DNA of 35,056 bases. It comes from a virus. The position numbers and the translations under genes are program-made. Where the stretch lies: positions 1 to 35,056 of IMG/VR virus record IMGVR_UViG_3300032236_000302; one strand, 5' to 3'. Shown piece after piece: positions 25,149 to 31,541 of this stretch; the stretch's first letter is position 1, and every line of letters starts with the position of its first letter. The notes beneath the pieces are model-generated. The model was not told where the DNA came from. It did not search any database and saw only the letters and a list, made by a program, of their open reading frames with translations.

Positions 25149-25344
25149 TTTGTTCCCCAAAATAGTTTCCTTCGGGAAGGTTGTTTGCCTTAAATTGCGC
25201 CAGTTGCAAGGCTGCTTGTTTGCCTAGCTTCATAACCAACGCTTCGACTGATTCCATTGGGAGTTTTCTCAAGCCCATAAAGATTAAATCCGACTCTTGG
25301 ATGGAAAGGTCGGAATATGTGAGTTTCAGATTTTCGATTTGCAT
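25126..25344 (-). CDS. Small helical phage protein
   Basis: A 72-residue protein: MQIENLKLTYSDL, then LPMESVEALVMKLGKQAALQ and a polar tail. Short helical proteins of this sort with LP.E.V..L...I..QA patterns are common just upstream of small terminases in phages; no function is assigned that I know of. It overlaps the small terminase by 23 bases. No clear ribosome-binding site is seen, so it may rely on coupling. Confidence 0.65.
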   Translation of the reverse strand: MQIENLKLTYSDLSIQESDLIFMGLRKLPMESVEALVMKLGKQAALQLAQFKANNLPEGNYFGEQNENAAKD

Positions 25345-25346
25345 TT

Positions 25347-25526
25347 TTAGTTTCGGGTTGTGTTGAAGTTGCCTACTATACGGTAATTTGCCGATAGTTC
25401 ATGAATCCAAGTTAACGCAATCTGCGCGGCTATCCCGTCACCGATCACGTTAACCTGAATCTCGTCATCATCCTCATTCGCTTGAATGAAGATTTGACAA
25501 GACGTTACTTCTTCTTGCGCTTTGAT
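25347..25526 (-). CDS. Small acidic protein without a standard start codon (candidate ATC start)
   Basis: An open frame of 59 residues ending NFNTTRN with a protein-like core: CQIFIQANEDDDEIQVNVIG, then GIAAQIALTWIHELSAN. A stop codon lies just before it (25530-25532) and no ATG, GTG, TTG or CTG occurs until a GTG in the middle. The first codon that has a ribosome-binding site is ATC at 25526 (GAGG, 7 bases upstream, inside the previous gene). The alternative is a 33-residue product from the internal GTG. It lies between two coupled late genes and fills an otherwise unexplained 155-bp gap. Confidence 0.5.
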   Translation of the reverse strand: MKAQEEVTSCQIFIQANEDDDEIQVNVIGDGIAAQIALTWIHELSANYRIVGNFNTTRN

Positions 25527-25651
25527 TTTTCAGCCTCACGCTTCTCAGCATAAGCAATTGCCACAGATTGCTTAACAGGTTTTCCCGCTTTAATCTCAGC
25601 TTTTACATTTTCCTGAAAAGCCTTTTTGCTAGTCGATTTTTTTAGAGGCAT
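25505..25651 (-). CDS. Small basic protein, DUF6496-like
   Basis: A 48-residue Lys-rich protein: MPLKKSTSKKAFQENVKAEI, then AGKPVKQSVAIAYAEKRE and a very basic end. This matches the small phage family that begins MPL.KG.S...I..NI..EM..G.P..QA.AIA, known to me as DUF6496. Function unknown; the charge suggests nucleic-acid or capsid contact. It is too short for many gene finders. It follows the paralogous beta-rich proteins by two bases. Confidence 0.75.
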   Translation of the reverse strand: MPLKKSTSKKAFQENVKAEIKAGKPVKQSVAIAYAEKREAEKSKRKKK

Positions 25652-25653
25652 GA

Positions 25654-26082
25654 TTAACTTTGCGTGTGAAGAATGGCATAGTTGATATTTAAAACCTCAG
25701 AATATGCGTTATTCGTAGAGTTTTTAATTACAACCGTAAACGATCCATTAGCAACTGCTGCTACAAAAATATTGTAAGCACCAAGTGTGCCACCGCTGGC
25801 AGGACTAATAATCACATTGTCTTTTGAACTTACCGCTGAACAGTTAACAACAAAAACCGCTTGGGCTGATGGTGCTAATTGTGAGCTTGCTGTGGTTATT
25901 GATCCTGAAGGCGTGTTAACTGTTACCGCAGTCGTCTTATTGTTCGTCTGGGTAACAGTTGAGTAATTCCCCGCCGCATAGCCAATCTGACCTGTTGCAA
26001 CAACATTGGTAGCTGAAACAACGTCAGCCCCAATGATGTTTTGGTCAGAATAGGCTACGCCAATAGCAAGAGAATTGCCCAT
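25654..26082 (-). CDS. Beta-rich late protein, tandem paralogue 2
   Basis: A 142-residue protein: MGNSLAIGVAYSDQNIIGAD, then TGQIGYAAGNYSTVTQTNNK, and GGTLGAYNIFVAAVANGSF.VV near the end. It aligns along its whole length with the gene directly upstream. This widespread phage family (AI...YEDQNI.GA...VTQ.T.KST.VT.N...G.I) is normally unassigned; an Ig-like or jelly-roll decoration or head-fibre role is plausible because of the late position. ATG 26082 is preferred; the reading from 26118 lies in the upstream gene. Confidence 0.75.
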   Translation of the reverse strand: MGNSLAIGVAYSDQNIIGADVVSATNVVATGQIGYAAGNYSTVTQTNNKTTAVTVNTPSGSITTASSQLAPSAQAVFVVNCSAVSSKDNVIISPASGGTLGAYNIFVAAVANGSFTVVIKNSTNNAYSEVLNINYAILHTQS

Positions 26083-26083
26083 A

Positions 26084-26515
26084 TTACAGCGCAATGGCTT
26101 GCAGGTTAGTAAAACCAATCACGACTGCTTCTGACAAGCTACCGCCAGAGACGTTGTACAAAACAACATCAAACGAGCCTGTACCCACAGCACCAACCGA
26201 CACCAAATAAGCGCCAGAAGTACCGCCAGAAACAATTGCAACGGATGGCACATCGCCAGCAGTCACATTGGAGTTGGTCACAGTAAATTTAACAGCAGTA
26301 GCGTTAGCCAAAGCTGCGTTGTTCATTGTGATTTTGCCAATGTTGTTATTCAAAGTCACACCAGTAGATTTGCTGGTGGCTTGAGTAACAGAAGGAACTG
26401 TGCCGTTGTAACCAATGCGATAACCCAATTGACCTGTGCTGTTATCCACAGCCACAGTTTGAGAGCCAATCAGGTTTTGATCTTCATAAGCAACGCCAAT
26501 AGCATTGTGACCCAT
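26084..26515 (-). CDS. Beta-rich late protein, tandem paralogue 1
   Basis: A 143-residue protein: MGHNAIGVAYEDQNLIGSQT, then VTQATSKSTGVTLNNNIGKI and GGTSGAYLVSVGAVGTGSFDV, ending SEAVVIGFTNL. Full-length paralogue of the gene that follows two bases downstream. The family is common upstream of terminases or near capsid genes in many phages. Decoration or head-fibre function is inferred, not seen. Confidence 0.78.
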   Translation of the reverse strand: MGHNAIGVAYEDQNLIGSQTVAVDNSTGQLGYRIGYNGTVPSVTQATSKSTGVTLNNNIGKITMNNAALANATAVKFTVTNSNVTAGDVPSVAIVSGGTSGAYLVSVGAVGTGSFDVVLYNVSGGSLSEAVVIGFTNLQAIAL

Positions 26516-26525
26516 GATTTACCCC

Positions 26526-26750
26526 TTATTTGCGATTGCCGCTGTTAATGTTGCCTTGAGGCATCATGGGTACGCCGTTCACACGAACTGGCTCTTTTGT
26601 TGGGCCTTCAGGGGCTTCAAAATGGTTACGTTCACCAACACGGCAGCCGTGGACATAATCGGCAGCGTTTTGCAGATGACCAGCGTCATGGATGCCTGAT
26701 TTGCCTTTTTTCATGCGTTCGGCTTTTGACTCGATGGGCAGTTCTTTCAT
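26526..26750 (-). CDS. First gene of the late operon, small hydrophilic protein
   Basis: A 74-residue protein rich in Lys, Glu, Gly and His: MKELPIESKAERMKKGKSG, then IHDAGHLQNAADYVHGC and a Pro/Asn-rich tail. TAGGAG lies 7 bases before the ATG. It is the promoter-proximal late gene, about 35 bases from the expected transcription start of the promoter at 26789-26816. Not recognised; no membrane or catalytic motif. Confidence 0.7.
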   Translation of the reverse strand: MKELPIESKAERMKKGKSGIHDAGHLQNAADYVHGCRVGERNHFEAPEGPTKEPVRVNGVPMMPQGNINSGNRK

Positions 26751-26756
26751 GTTTAC

Positions 26757-27114
26757 TCCTAGGAAAAGAAAGGTTTTTGCGCCCCTTAATTATCACAAAA
26801 GCACAAAAAATGTCAATCGTCTATTTGGTGATTCAGCTAATCAGGGCAGAAAGCAGGAAAATTCCCTGAGTCTCACATCCTAGAGCGCCTGCTTAACCGA
26901 CTGACACGGCTGAGGACTGTTTAGGGTAGCTACTCCCATGTTCTCATCGGGATTAAAGGCTTGTAGTTGGCTGGCTTGCAAGACACCAAACTCTCAGAGA
27001 CCCCGTGACCGATTCTATAAACCAATCCTCATGCGTGTTAGTGTTGGCGAAATTAAAGCACCCCAGAGGAAAATCGAGAAAACCCCAATGCCCTAACCCG
27101 CCAACGTGGTCATT
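26757..27114. other. 358-bp non-coding region with late promoter
   Basis: No convincing gene on either strand. It separates the end of the leftward early operon from the late operon. It holds the late promoter, an interrupted palindrome TGATT-CAGCT-AATCA (26829-26843) 12 bases upstream of the -35 box, and two 8-base palindromes, GTAGCTAC (26926-26933) and CTTGCAAG (26975-26982). The segment 26870-27110 is GC-richer than the neighbouring genes and lacks stop-free frames, suggesting a structured RNA or a packaging/replication site. No tRNA is recognisable. Confidence 0.7.
26789..26816 (-). promoter_or_regulatory. Strong sigma-70 promoter for the late operon
   Basis: On the minus strand TTGACA (26816-26811), a 16-base spacer and GATAAT (26794-26789) make a near-consensus promoter 39 bases upstream of the first late ATG. 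Because it needs no visible activator, late expression may be held back by a repressor or a terminator/antiterminator. The nearby palindrome at 26829-26843 is a possible regulator site. Confidence 0.8.
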
Positions 27115-27435
27115 TTAATCACTTTTTAGCTCATCAGGCCATAAACCCATCGCCATTAGCTTTGCGCGGGTTTTCCCGTATGCCATCATAAAAAGATCAC
27201 GCTTTTGTTCTTTGTTCAATCTTCCGCCTTGGTCAAGCTCTCTGTGGCAGTTTACGCACAATGCCGCTGTGTATTCGTCAGACGATTTGATTCCTCTGCC
27301 TTTACCGTGTTCCGCAAGATTTGAATGTGCTGCTTGGGTTTGTCCTTCTATGTAGCAATTTTGGCAAGGCAAAGAAGCTACGTTTTTCAAATGTTTGACG
27401 CTGCGAAAATAGTTAAATTTGGGTCTTGCGGTCAT
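27115..27435 (-). CDS. Ref-like RecA-dependent nuclease (HNH)
   Basis: A 106-residue protein with the pattern LPCQNC...TQAAHSNLAEHGKGRGIKSSD, then YTAALCVNCHRELDQGG. This Cys-rich HNH layout, with AAHSN, GKG.G.K..D and C..CH..LD, matches the Ref / RecA-dependent nuclease family of P1 and other phages, which cuts DNA at RecA-made displacement loops. It is the last gene of the leftward early operon and starts in an ATGA-type overlap with the upstream gene. Confidence 0.8.
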   Translation of the reverse strand: MTARPKFNYFRSVKHLKNVASLPCQNCYIEGQTQAAHSNLAEHGKGRGIKSSDEYTAALCVNCHRELDQGGRLNKEQKRDLFMMAYGKTRAKLMAMGLWPDELKSD

Positions 27436-27893
27436 ATAACCACCACATCTTTGCCGTGTGAACGTATGTTGTTGCGGGTTTTTTCAATCATGCGCTCATA
27501 AACTGATCTAGCCACGCTTGTACGCTGTAAATCATGCCATTCCAGCACGTTTTGCAGCGCTTTAATGCCTTGCCCATCCAAACCCATACGTTCGGTGGCT
27601 TCGTACCTTAAAGCGGCTTTATGCAGGCTTTCTTGGGCTAATTCACAGTCTGGCAGGGCTTCAGGGCCGATCCCGTTTTTTGCAAATGTTTCGCATATAT
27701 TCATTAAATCAACCAGCATACGCCAATCATCAACTGTGCCTTGACCCATTCGCATGGCTTCCAAAGCTGATAATTCAGCCAGACGTAATTTGTTTAGACT
27801 TGTTTCGTCTGTGATAGCAGCTCCTGCGATAGCATGACCCACAACATCAATATTGGTAGCCCAAACTTTCCTGCGGCAACGTTTTCTAGACAT
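27432..27893 (-). CDS. Conserved phage protein of unknown function
   Basis: A 153-residue, mostly helical protein: SRKRCRRKVWATNIDVVGHA, then AMRMGQGTVDDWRMLVDLMN, ICETFAKNGIGPEALPDCEL, and ALQNVLEWHDLQRTSVARSVYERMIEKT. It belongs to a family common in phages of beta- and gammaproteobacteria, without a role I can name. ATG 27893 is preferred because AGGGA lies 5 bases upstream; it overlaps the previous gene by 8 bases. Confidence 0.75.
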   Translation of the reverse strand: MSRKRCRRKVWATNIDVVGHAIAGAAITDETSLNKLRLAELSALEAMRMGQGTVDDWRMLVDLMNICETFAKNGIGPEALPDCELAQESLHKAALRYEATERMGLDGQGIKALQNVLEWHDLQRTSVARSVYERMIEKTRNNIRSHGKDVVVI

Positions 27894-28185
27894 TTTTATC
27901 CCTTGCTCGGATTGCTGATCCATAAGCCACCAAAGCCATGTCGTAAGCATGGGCGCTTACCTGACAATTTTTATGAGGGTTAGGTAAAGTTTGACGCAAG
28001 GCATGACACGCTTCACGTTCGGCTTCAACAGCCAGCTTGGTTTGCGCTGCCCATCGTTTGAATGCTGCGTCTTCTACAAGTTTGACAAAGGCTTCAAGAT
28101 TTTCAGGACAAACCCATCGCAAATTAACTGTTTCATGTCCACATCCAGCCTCTCTAGCCATCTCAATGATTTCATCTTGTGTCAT
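27886..28185 (-). CDS. Conserved phage protein with EREAC...IRAR pattern
   Basis: A 99-residue protein: MTQDEIIEMAREAGCGHETV, ENLEAFVKLVEDAAF, AVEAEREACHALRQ, and the C-terminal AIRARDKNV. Proteins with this EREAC...AIRAR layout are frequent in phage early regions but unassigned. It starts in an ATGA overlap and has AAGGAG 7 bases upstream, inside the previous small gene. Confidence 0.75.
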   Translation of the reverse strand: MTQDEIIEMAREAGCGHETVNLRWVCPENLEAFVKLVEDAAFKRWAAQTKLAVEAEREACHALRQTLPNPHKNCQVSAHAYDMALVAYGSAIRARDKNV

Positions 28186-28328
28186 TTCATGCTCCTTATT
28201 TCGTCTAAAACTTTGTAAATTTGTTGGTCGGGTTTGCGTCTTAAAACGGCTAGTATTTTTTCCCGTTCTTCTTTTTTTGCTTGTTCAATCAGTTGCTGGA
28301 CAATTTCCCACTCGTATTTTTCGGTCAC
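28182..28328 (-). CDS. 48-residue charged helical protein (GTG start)
   Basis: Reads TEKYEWEIVQQLIEQAKKEE, then REKILAVLRRKPDQQIYKVL and ends RSMK. It opens with GTG overlapping the HNH stop (GTGA) with GGGG 5 bases upstream, and its stop overlaps the next ATG (ATGA). The perfect fit into the chain of overlapping genes is the main support. One amphipathic helix is likely; function unknown. Confidence 0.6.
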   Translation of the reverse strand: MTEKYEWEIVQQLIEQAKKEEREKILAVLRRKPDQQIYKVLDEIRSMK

Positions 28329-28828
28329 ATCAACCCCGCAAAAACATTGTTTTCAAACCGCCGCCAAGCCTTGTTTGCCCGTACTCGGCAGATCAATGAC
28401 TTGTCAACGCTGTATTTTTTAGCCAATTTTCTTGATGGTTCGTCACTTGCGCGGATTTCATCCACTTTTTCCCATGACAATTTACCGTAACTAGCTTGCT
28501 TAAGTTTTTGAATCTTAATGCGTTTGCCAACCGATTGAACGGCTTTTTTACCGTTGCGGCTTGACATGGCTGCGCGGCTAAGTTTCATGTAATGGTCGGG
28601 ATTAACGCATTTTTGGTTGTCGCACTTAGTGGAAATAAACCATTTGGCTGGCAAATAACCGCCCATCAATGACGTAAACAGCTTACGAACGCTGGTCATT
28701 TTTCCATCATGGCAGACATAAGGCGTACCGTTGGCAATGTATTTTTGCCATTCCCAACAGTCGCCGCACTCTACGGTCATAGCTTTTAAGCTGTCAACCG
28801 TGTGAATTTTTGCTTTGCTTGTGTTCAT
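28325..28828 (-). CDS. HNH endonuclease with helix-turn-helix tail
   Basis: A 167-residue protein. The N-terminal half carries a phage HNH pattern with paired cysteines (VECGDCWEWQKYI, then CDNQKCVNPDHYM). The C-terminal half has a helix-turn-helix (IRASDEPSRKLAKKYSVDKSLICRVRANKAWR) that would recognise the target site. It resembles free-standing homing endonucleases but is coupled at both ends (ATGA upstream, GTGA downstream), so it is well settled in the operon. Confidence 0.8.
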   Translation of the reverse strand: MNTSKAKIHTVDSLKAMTVECGDCWEWQKYIANGTPYVCHDGKMTSVRKLFTSLMGGYLPAKWFISTKCDNQKCVNPDHYMKLSRAAMSSRNGKKAVQSVGKRIKIQKLKQASYGKLSWEKVDEIRASDEPSRKLAKKYSVDKSLICRVRANKAWRRFENNVFAGLM

Positions 28829-29154
28829 TGCGTGGCTTTATCTGTCATTCGATTGCTGGCTTCTTCAGAGCGCCATACGTCTACACGCATCCTGGCAGCT
28901 TCCATTCCCCATTTAAGAAATTCCTCGATTTCAATAGCCGCAGCCAAACCCTCTAGAAGGGCTTGATAGTCTGGGTGGCTATATGCGTATCTCTCTTGTG
29001 CGTTTGCCGCCTCTATGCCTGTTTTAAGGGCTTCTGTCATCAGTAAAGCCTTCTTGGACTTCCTGAATTCTTCAAGATGGCAGCGTTTGGCTTTTGCGAC
29101 TGCAAATTCTTTGCGGTTTTTGAGAATGTAATCAATTGCTTCATGGGCGCTCAT
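28825..29154 (-). CDS. Conserved phage protein of unknown function
   Basis: A 109-residue helical protein: HEAIDYILKNRKEFAVAKAK, EEFRKSKKALLM, then YSHPDYQALLEGLAAAIEIE, EFLKWGMEAARMRVDVWRSEEASNRM. The YSHP.YQ.LL.GL...EVEE.L.W....A..R...WR..EASNR signature is widespread in phage early regions. It directly follows the VRR-NUC-like gene and shares an ATGA overlap, suggesting a joint role in DNA metabolism. Confidence 0.78.
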   Translation of the reverse strand: MSAHEAIDYILKNRKEFAVAKAKRCHLEEFRKSKKALLMTEALKTGIEAANAQERYAYSHPDYQALLEGLAAAIEIEEFLKWGMEAARMRVDVWRSEEASNRMTDKATQ

Positions 29155-29426
29155 AATGTTTCCTTAATAGCCCCGATTGCTCGGAGGGCTGCTTCTGCGT
29201 TGTCAACACGGCACAATGTACCACCAATCCAATGCTCAAAAAAATCTTGTTGTAATTTTGTCAATTTTTTTTTGTCGTTGACCTTGATCTCCATCAACCA
29301 AGTGTGGTTGCGGTAGCCCACAAGCAAATCTACAGGCAATTTCAAATCGTAAACATACGCGCCAGCGGCTCGTAATGCTGAAACAATTTGTGTTTTGTTT
29401 GCGTCAATCCTTGCCGCGTATCTCAT
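29151..29426 (-). CDS. VRR-NUC / PD-(D/E)XK-type nuclease
   Basis: A 91-residue protein: RIDANKTQIVSALRAAGAYV, then LPVDLLVGYRNHTWLMEIKV, and a C-terminal helix with WIGGTLCRVDNAEAALRAIG. The D...(X)n...E-x-K core (VDLLVG and MEIKV) is that of small phage nucleases in the restriction-endonuclease-like superfamily, close to VRR-NUC, which act on branched DNA. I chose ATG 29426, with GAGG 6 bases upstream and an ATGA overlap; the longer frame is not needed. Confidence 0.8.
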   Translation of the reverse strand: MRYAARIDANKTQIVSALRAAGAYVYDLKLPVDLLVGYRNHTWLMEIKVNDKKKLTKLQQDFFEHWIGGTLCRVDNAEAALRAIGAIKETL

Positions 29427-29569
29427 TCGCTGCCTCGCACAATGTTGGCTTCGCTTTGCTGTTGTTTTTGCCACTCAACGCCCAATTCAAATGCGTTTGT
29501 CATAGCTGCAACAGTATTTTCATTGACGCCAACAGAGCGTAAAAGGGTTATCAGTTCTTCTTTGCTCAT
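29423..29569 (-). CDS. 48-residue small early protein
   Basis: Reads SKEELITLLRSVGVNENTVA, then AMTNAFELGVEWQKQQQSEA and ends VRGSE. One or two helices; not recognised. AAGGAG lies 6 bases before ATG 29569, and both ends form ATGA overlaps with neighbours, which supports it over the longer frame that begins inside the upstream gene. Confidence 0.65.
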   Translation of the reverse strand: MSKEELITLLRSVGVNENTVAAMTNAFELGVEWQKQQQSEANIVRGSE

Positions 29570-29796
29570 GTGTTCTCCTTGATGCCATGGGCGGCTTCTT
29601 CCTTGACAGTCACAGTCCATAGTTTGCCAGCACCTCGTATCTCAAATTCGCCGCCATGAAATTCGGCTTTTTCAATGATGGCTCGTAGCACTTGGCTCGT
29701 AATGTCTTTTTTTCCGTCTAAAAAAGCATTGCCAGCTTTATTCACGCGGCCTTGAAAAATATTGCCCGTCAAAGGGCTTACTTCAATGTGATTCAT
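29566..29796 (-). CDS. DUF7446-like small phage protein
   Basis: A 76-residue protein: IEVSPLTGNIFQGRVNKAGN, then FLDGKKDITSQVLRAIIEK and a beta end (FEIRGAGKLWTVTVKEE). The SPLTG.I..GRVNK.G..F...KDVTS pattern is the one I know as DUF7446, found in many phage early regions. GAGGAG lies 7 bases before the ATG. Function unknown. Confidence 0.78.
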   Translation of the reverse strand: MNHIEVSPLTGNIFQGRVNKAGNAFLDGKKDITSQVLRAIIEKAEFHGGEFEIRGAGKLWTVTVKEEAAHGIKENT

Positions 29797-30007
29797 TTTT
29801 TAACTCCTCAATCTTCGCTGCTACGTCTTGCCCCAGATTCTTGAAAATTCCCGTTGGCTCGTTCATGTGCTGCTTTACCATATATCGTGCGTGGTCGATA
29901 CTTGACGTAGACAACGCCATCAAAGCGTAATGGCTTACCAAATTTTCGTAAATCTCCTGTAACCACAAGGGCTTCATTGACTGTTTTGTCTGATTGCCAG
30001 AGTCCAT
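29783..30007 (-). CDS. Small early protein overprinting its upstream neighbour
   Basis: A 74-residue protein: KPLWLQEIYENLVSHYALMA, then DHARYMVKQHMNEPTGIFKN and a charged helix (AAKIEELKNES). The composition and helical periodicity look like a real protein. It shares 200 bases with the gene at 29808-30050 in another frame. Start uncertain: ATG 30007 (GAG 6 bases upstream) or ATG 29977 (MKPLW). It overlaps the next gene by 14 bases. Confidence 0.65.
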   Translation of the reverse strand: MDSGNQTKQSMKPLWLQEIYENLVSHYALMALSTSSIDHARYMVKQHMNEPTGIFKNLGQDVAAKIEELKNESH

Positions 30008-30050
30008 TTTTTACTCGGTCTAAGATTTCGTGGGCTTCATTTTTGTTCAT
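29808..30050 (-). CDS. Small early protein, possibly extended by stop-codon loss
   Basis: An 80-residue frame. The first 37 residues (NEAHEILDRVKNGLWQSDKT, then VNEALVVTGDLRK) look like a common small phage protein that normally ends soon after the TGDL motif. The rest (KYRPRTIYGKAAHERANG) is low in protein character and overprints the next gene. The codon after TGDL is CGA, one change from TGA, so the tail may be a read-through after loss of a stop. The start overlaps the P-like gene. Confidence 0.6.
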   Translation of the reverse strand: MNKNEAHEILDRVKNGLWQSDKTVNEALVVTGDLRKFGKPLRFDGVVYVKYRPRTIYGKAAHERANGNFQESGARRSSED

Positions 30051-30444
30051 ACATTTTCGCTTTCATTTCGCGTTTTAGTTCTTCTAATTTTTTTAAAGCA
30101 ATCTGTTTTTGCCGTTCTATTTCAGCCAATTCACGTTGAGTTTTTTGATGCGTAACGTACTGAACTGGTTTTGATGGGATTTCTGGCCCTGCATTGCATA
30201 AATCTCTAAACTTTAATGCAGAAGGTGGAAATTCAGAATCCATCTTCCGCAAAGCAAAATCTAGGCTTGGTTTGTAAGTCAAGAAACGACCCAGGCTTTC
30301 TCTCCAAACTTGTCGCACAAGACCTAAATCCATGCCTTCCCAATGTCGATTGAAGGATGCACCGTAAATTGCGCCCATGTAGCCAAAAATGTAATCAAGG
30401 CCACTTTCGGCATCACAAAAATCAGTTTCCGAGTAAGCGTACAT
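30037..30444 (-). CDS. Lambda P-like helicase loader
   Basis: A 135-residue protein. The central part (GYMGAIYGASFNRHWEGMDL, then VRQVWRESLGRFLTYKPSLD, and FPPSALKFRDLC) has the pattern of lambda P-type replication proteins, which bring the host DnaB helicase to the phage origin. The C-terminus is a charged helix. ATG 30444 is preferred: GGAGG lies 5 bases upstream, inside the last codons of the O-like gene, with a 23-base overlap. Follows the initiator gene as in lambdoid phages. Confidence 0.72.
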   Translation of the reverse strand: MYAYSETDFCDAESGLDYIFGYMGAIYGASFNRHWEGMDLGLVRQVWRESLGRFLTYKPSLDFALRKMDSEFPPSALKFRDLCNAGPEIPSKPVQYVTHQKTQRELAEIERQKQIALKKLEELKREMKAKMYEQK

Positions 30445-31138
30445 TTCCACCTCCAACTAAACCACGAGTTAATCCAGACATTACCGTTTGATTTGTTTGA
30501 CCAGTTTTGCTAAGTTCTTTTTTAGCAACCCAATCCGCCTTAAATGATTGCCAGTTTCTGACAACAATCTCTCTTAAAGCGGCTTCAAGTGACCAACCAG
30601 CCTTTTCAGCTTCAACGCGAATTCCATCAATCACACGATCTGTGATTTGGGCTTTCTTGGTTTTTCTATGCCGAACAAAATCATCCCAAACATCTTGTGA
30701 AACGCCGATAGGCGCAACAACGGTTTTAGTTACGGTTTCTGTTTTAGTTTCGGTTACGGTTAAAGGTGCATCTGTATTCGTGTTGCATACATCTGCATAC
30801 ACTTGCGTACAGTCGTTTTCATTTGGTGGGTATTTGCTTTCTTTTGCTCTGGGTACGTTATCCCATTTAAGCATTTGGATATAAGGTTTTGAATTTACCT
30901 CATAAACAACAATCAATTTATGCTCAACAAGCTCGCGCATAAGCGTTTCTATCTTGTTGGCAGTAATTCCGTCTTTGATTGGAAAGCAGGCGGCTTTGAC
31001 CATAGACGATCTAGCATCGTAACGACCAAAATCGTCAACGGTAACAAGAAGTCGATAGTAAAGAATCTCTGCGTATGGTGACAACCTGTCTATGGATTCG
31101 CTATCACGAACCCCAGGCTTTAGATACCTTGTGGGCAT
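30422..31138 (-). CDS. O-like replication initiator / replisome organiser
   Basis: A 238-residue protein. The N-terminal 110 residues form a winged helix of the phage replication type (SIDRLSPYAEILYYRLLVTV, DDFGRYDARSSMVKAACFP, ANKIETLMRELVEHKLIVVY). A Thr-rich linker (LTVTETKTETVTKTV) leads to a second domain (IGVSQDVWDDFVRHRKTKKA...WQSFKADWV). This is the layout of initiators that bind origin iterons and hand over to a P-like loader. AAGGA lies 5 bases before ATG 31138. The origin may lie within the gene, though I see no clear iterons. Confidence 0.78.
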   Translation of the reverse strand: MPTRYLKPGVRDSESIDRLSPYAEILYYRLLVTVDDFGRYDARSSMVKAACFPIKDGITANKIETLMRELVEHKLIVVYEVNSKPYIQMLKWDNVPRAKESKYPPNENDCTQVYADVCNTNTDAPLTVTETKTETVTKTVVAPIGVSQDVWDDFVRHRKTKKAQITDRVIDGIRVEAEKAGWSLEAALREIVVRNWQSFKADWVAKKELSKTGQTNQTVMSGLTRGLVGGGNVRLLGN

Positions 31139-31240
31139 AAATTTCCTTCGCTGTCCTCCCAAGAAAAAGAAACAATCGGCAGGCGGGGAGGCTCGCTTTT
31201 CGGTCAGGGGATCAATCCCAACCTAGCCGTGTTTCAAAAA

Positions 31241-31249
31241 ATCATACCA
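31241..31249 (-). promoter_or_regulatory. Extended -10 promoter for the replication genes
   Basis: TGGTATGAT on the minus strand is an extended -10 element (TGn plus TATGAT). It lies about 100 bases upstream of the O-like gene, just after the small Cys-rich gene. No good -35 box is visible. It could give the replication genes a supply independent of the Cro-proximal promoter. Confidence 0.45.
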
Positions 31250-31253
31250 CAAA

Positions 31254-31376
31254 TCAGGTATTTTTTTTCACCCAAAAAATTCCACGTTTAATCAAACAAT
31301 CTTTACAAGGCTGTTTTTGCTGATTAGTAACGTAATGTTTGCAATTAATGCAAAGTTTTGGTTCTTCTATTTTCAT
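31254..31376 (-). CDS. 40-residue zinc-ribbon-like protein
   Basis: Reads MKIEEPKLCINCKHYVTNQQ, then KQPCKDCLIKRGIFWVKKNT. Four cysteines in two CxxC pairs (residues 9, 12, 24, 27) indicate one zinc site. It overlaps the Cro-like gene by ATGA, so it is expressed with it. Small CxxC proteins of this kind are frequent in phage control regions; a DNA- or RNA-polymerase-contact role is possible but only inferred. Confidence 0.65.
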   Translation of the reverse strand: MKIEEPKLCINCKHYVTNQQKQPCKDCLIKRGIFWVKKNT

Positions 31377-31534
31377 TGGATTTCCTCAAACCATTCAGGG
31401 CGCAAAACTTTAAGCTGCCAGATTCTCATTACAGGAACATCTTTCCATTGAGAAACAGCAGCTTGGTTGATACCAAGAAGTGCAGCTAGCTCTTTCTGTG
31501 AGCCTGCCTTCTTTATAAAATATTCTTTGGTCAT
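31373..31534 (-). CDS. cro: Cro-like transcriptional repressor
   Basis: A 53-residue helix-turn-helix protein: KEYFIKKAGSQKELAALLGI, then NQAAVSQWKDVPVMRIWQLK and a short end. The AVSQWK recognition-helix pattern and overall length follow P22 Cro. It would bind the operator region next to its own start. ATG 31534 is preferred over the longer frame. The TATAAT box ends 7 bases before this ATG, so the transcript probably has no leader and no ribosome-binding site. First gene of the leftward operon. Confidence 0.82.
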   Translation of the reverse strand: MTKEYFIKKAGSQKELAALLGINQAAVSQWKDVPVMRIWQLKVLRPEWFEEIQ

Positions 31535-31541
31535 AAGCAAA

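Noticed and set aside
26757-27114. tRNA gene in the non-coding block
   Set aside because: I looked for an acceptor stem, GGTTCGA-type T-loop and anticodon arm on both strands and found none.
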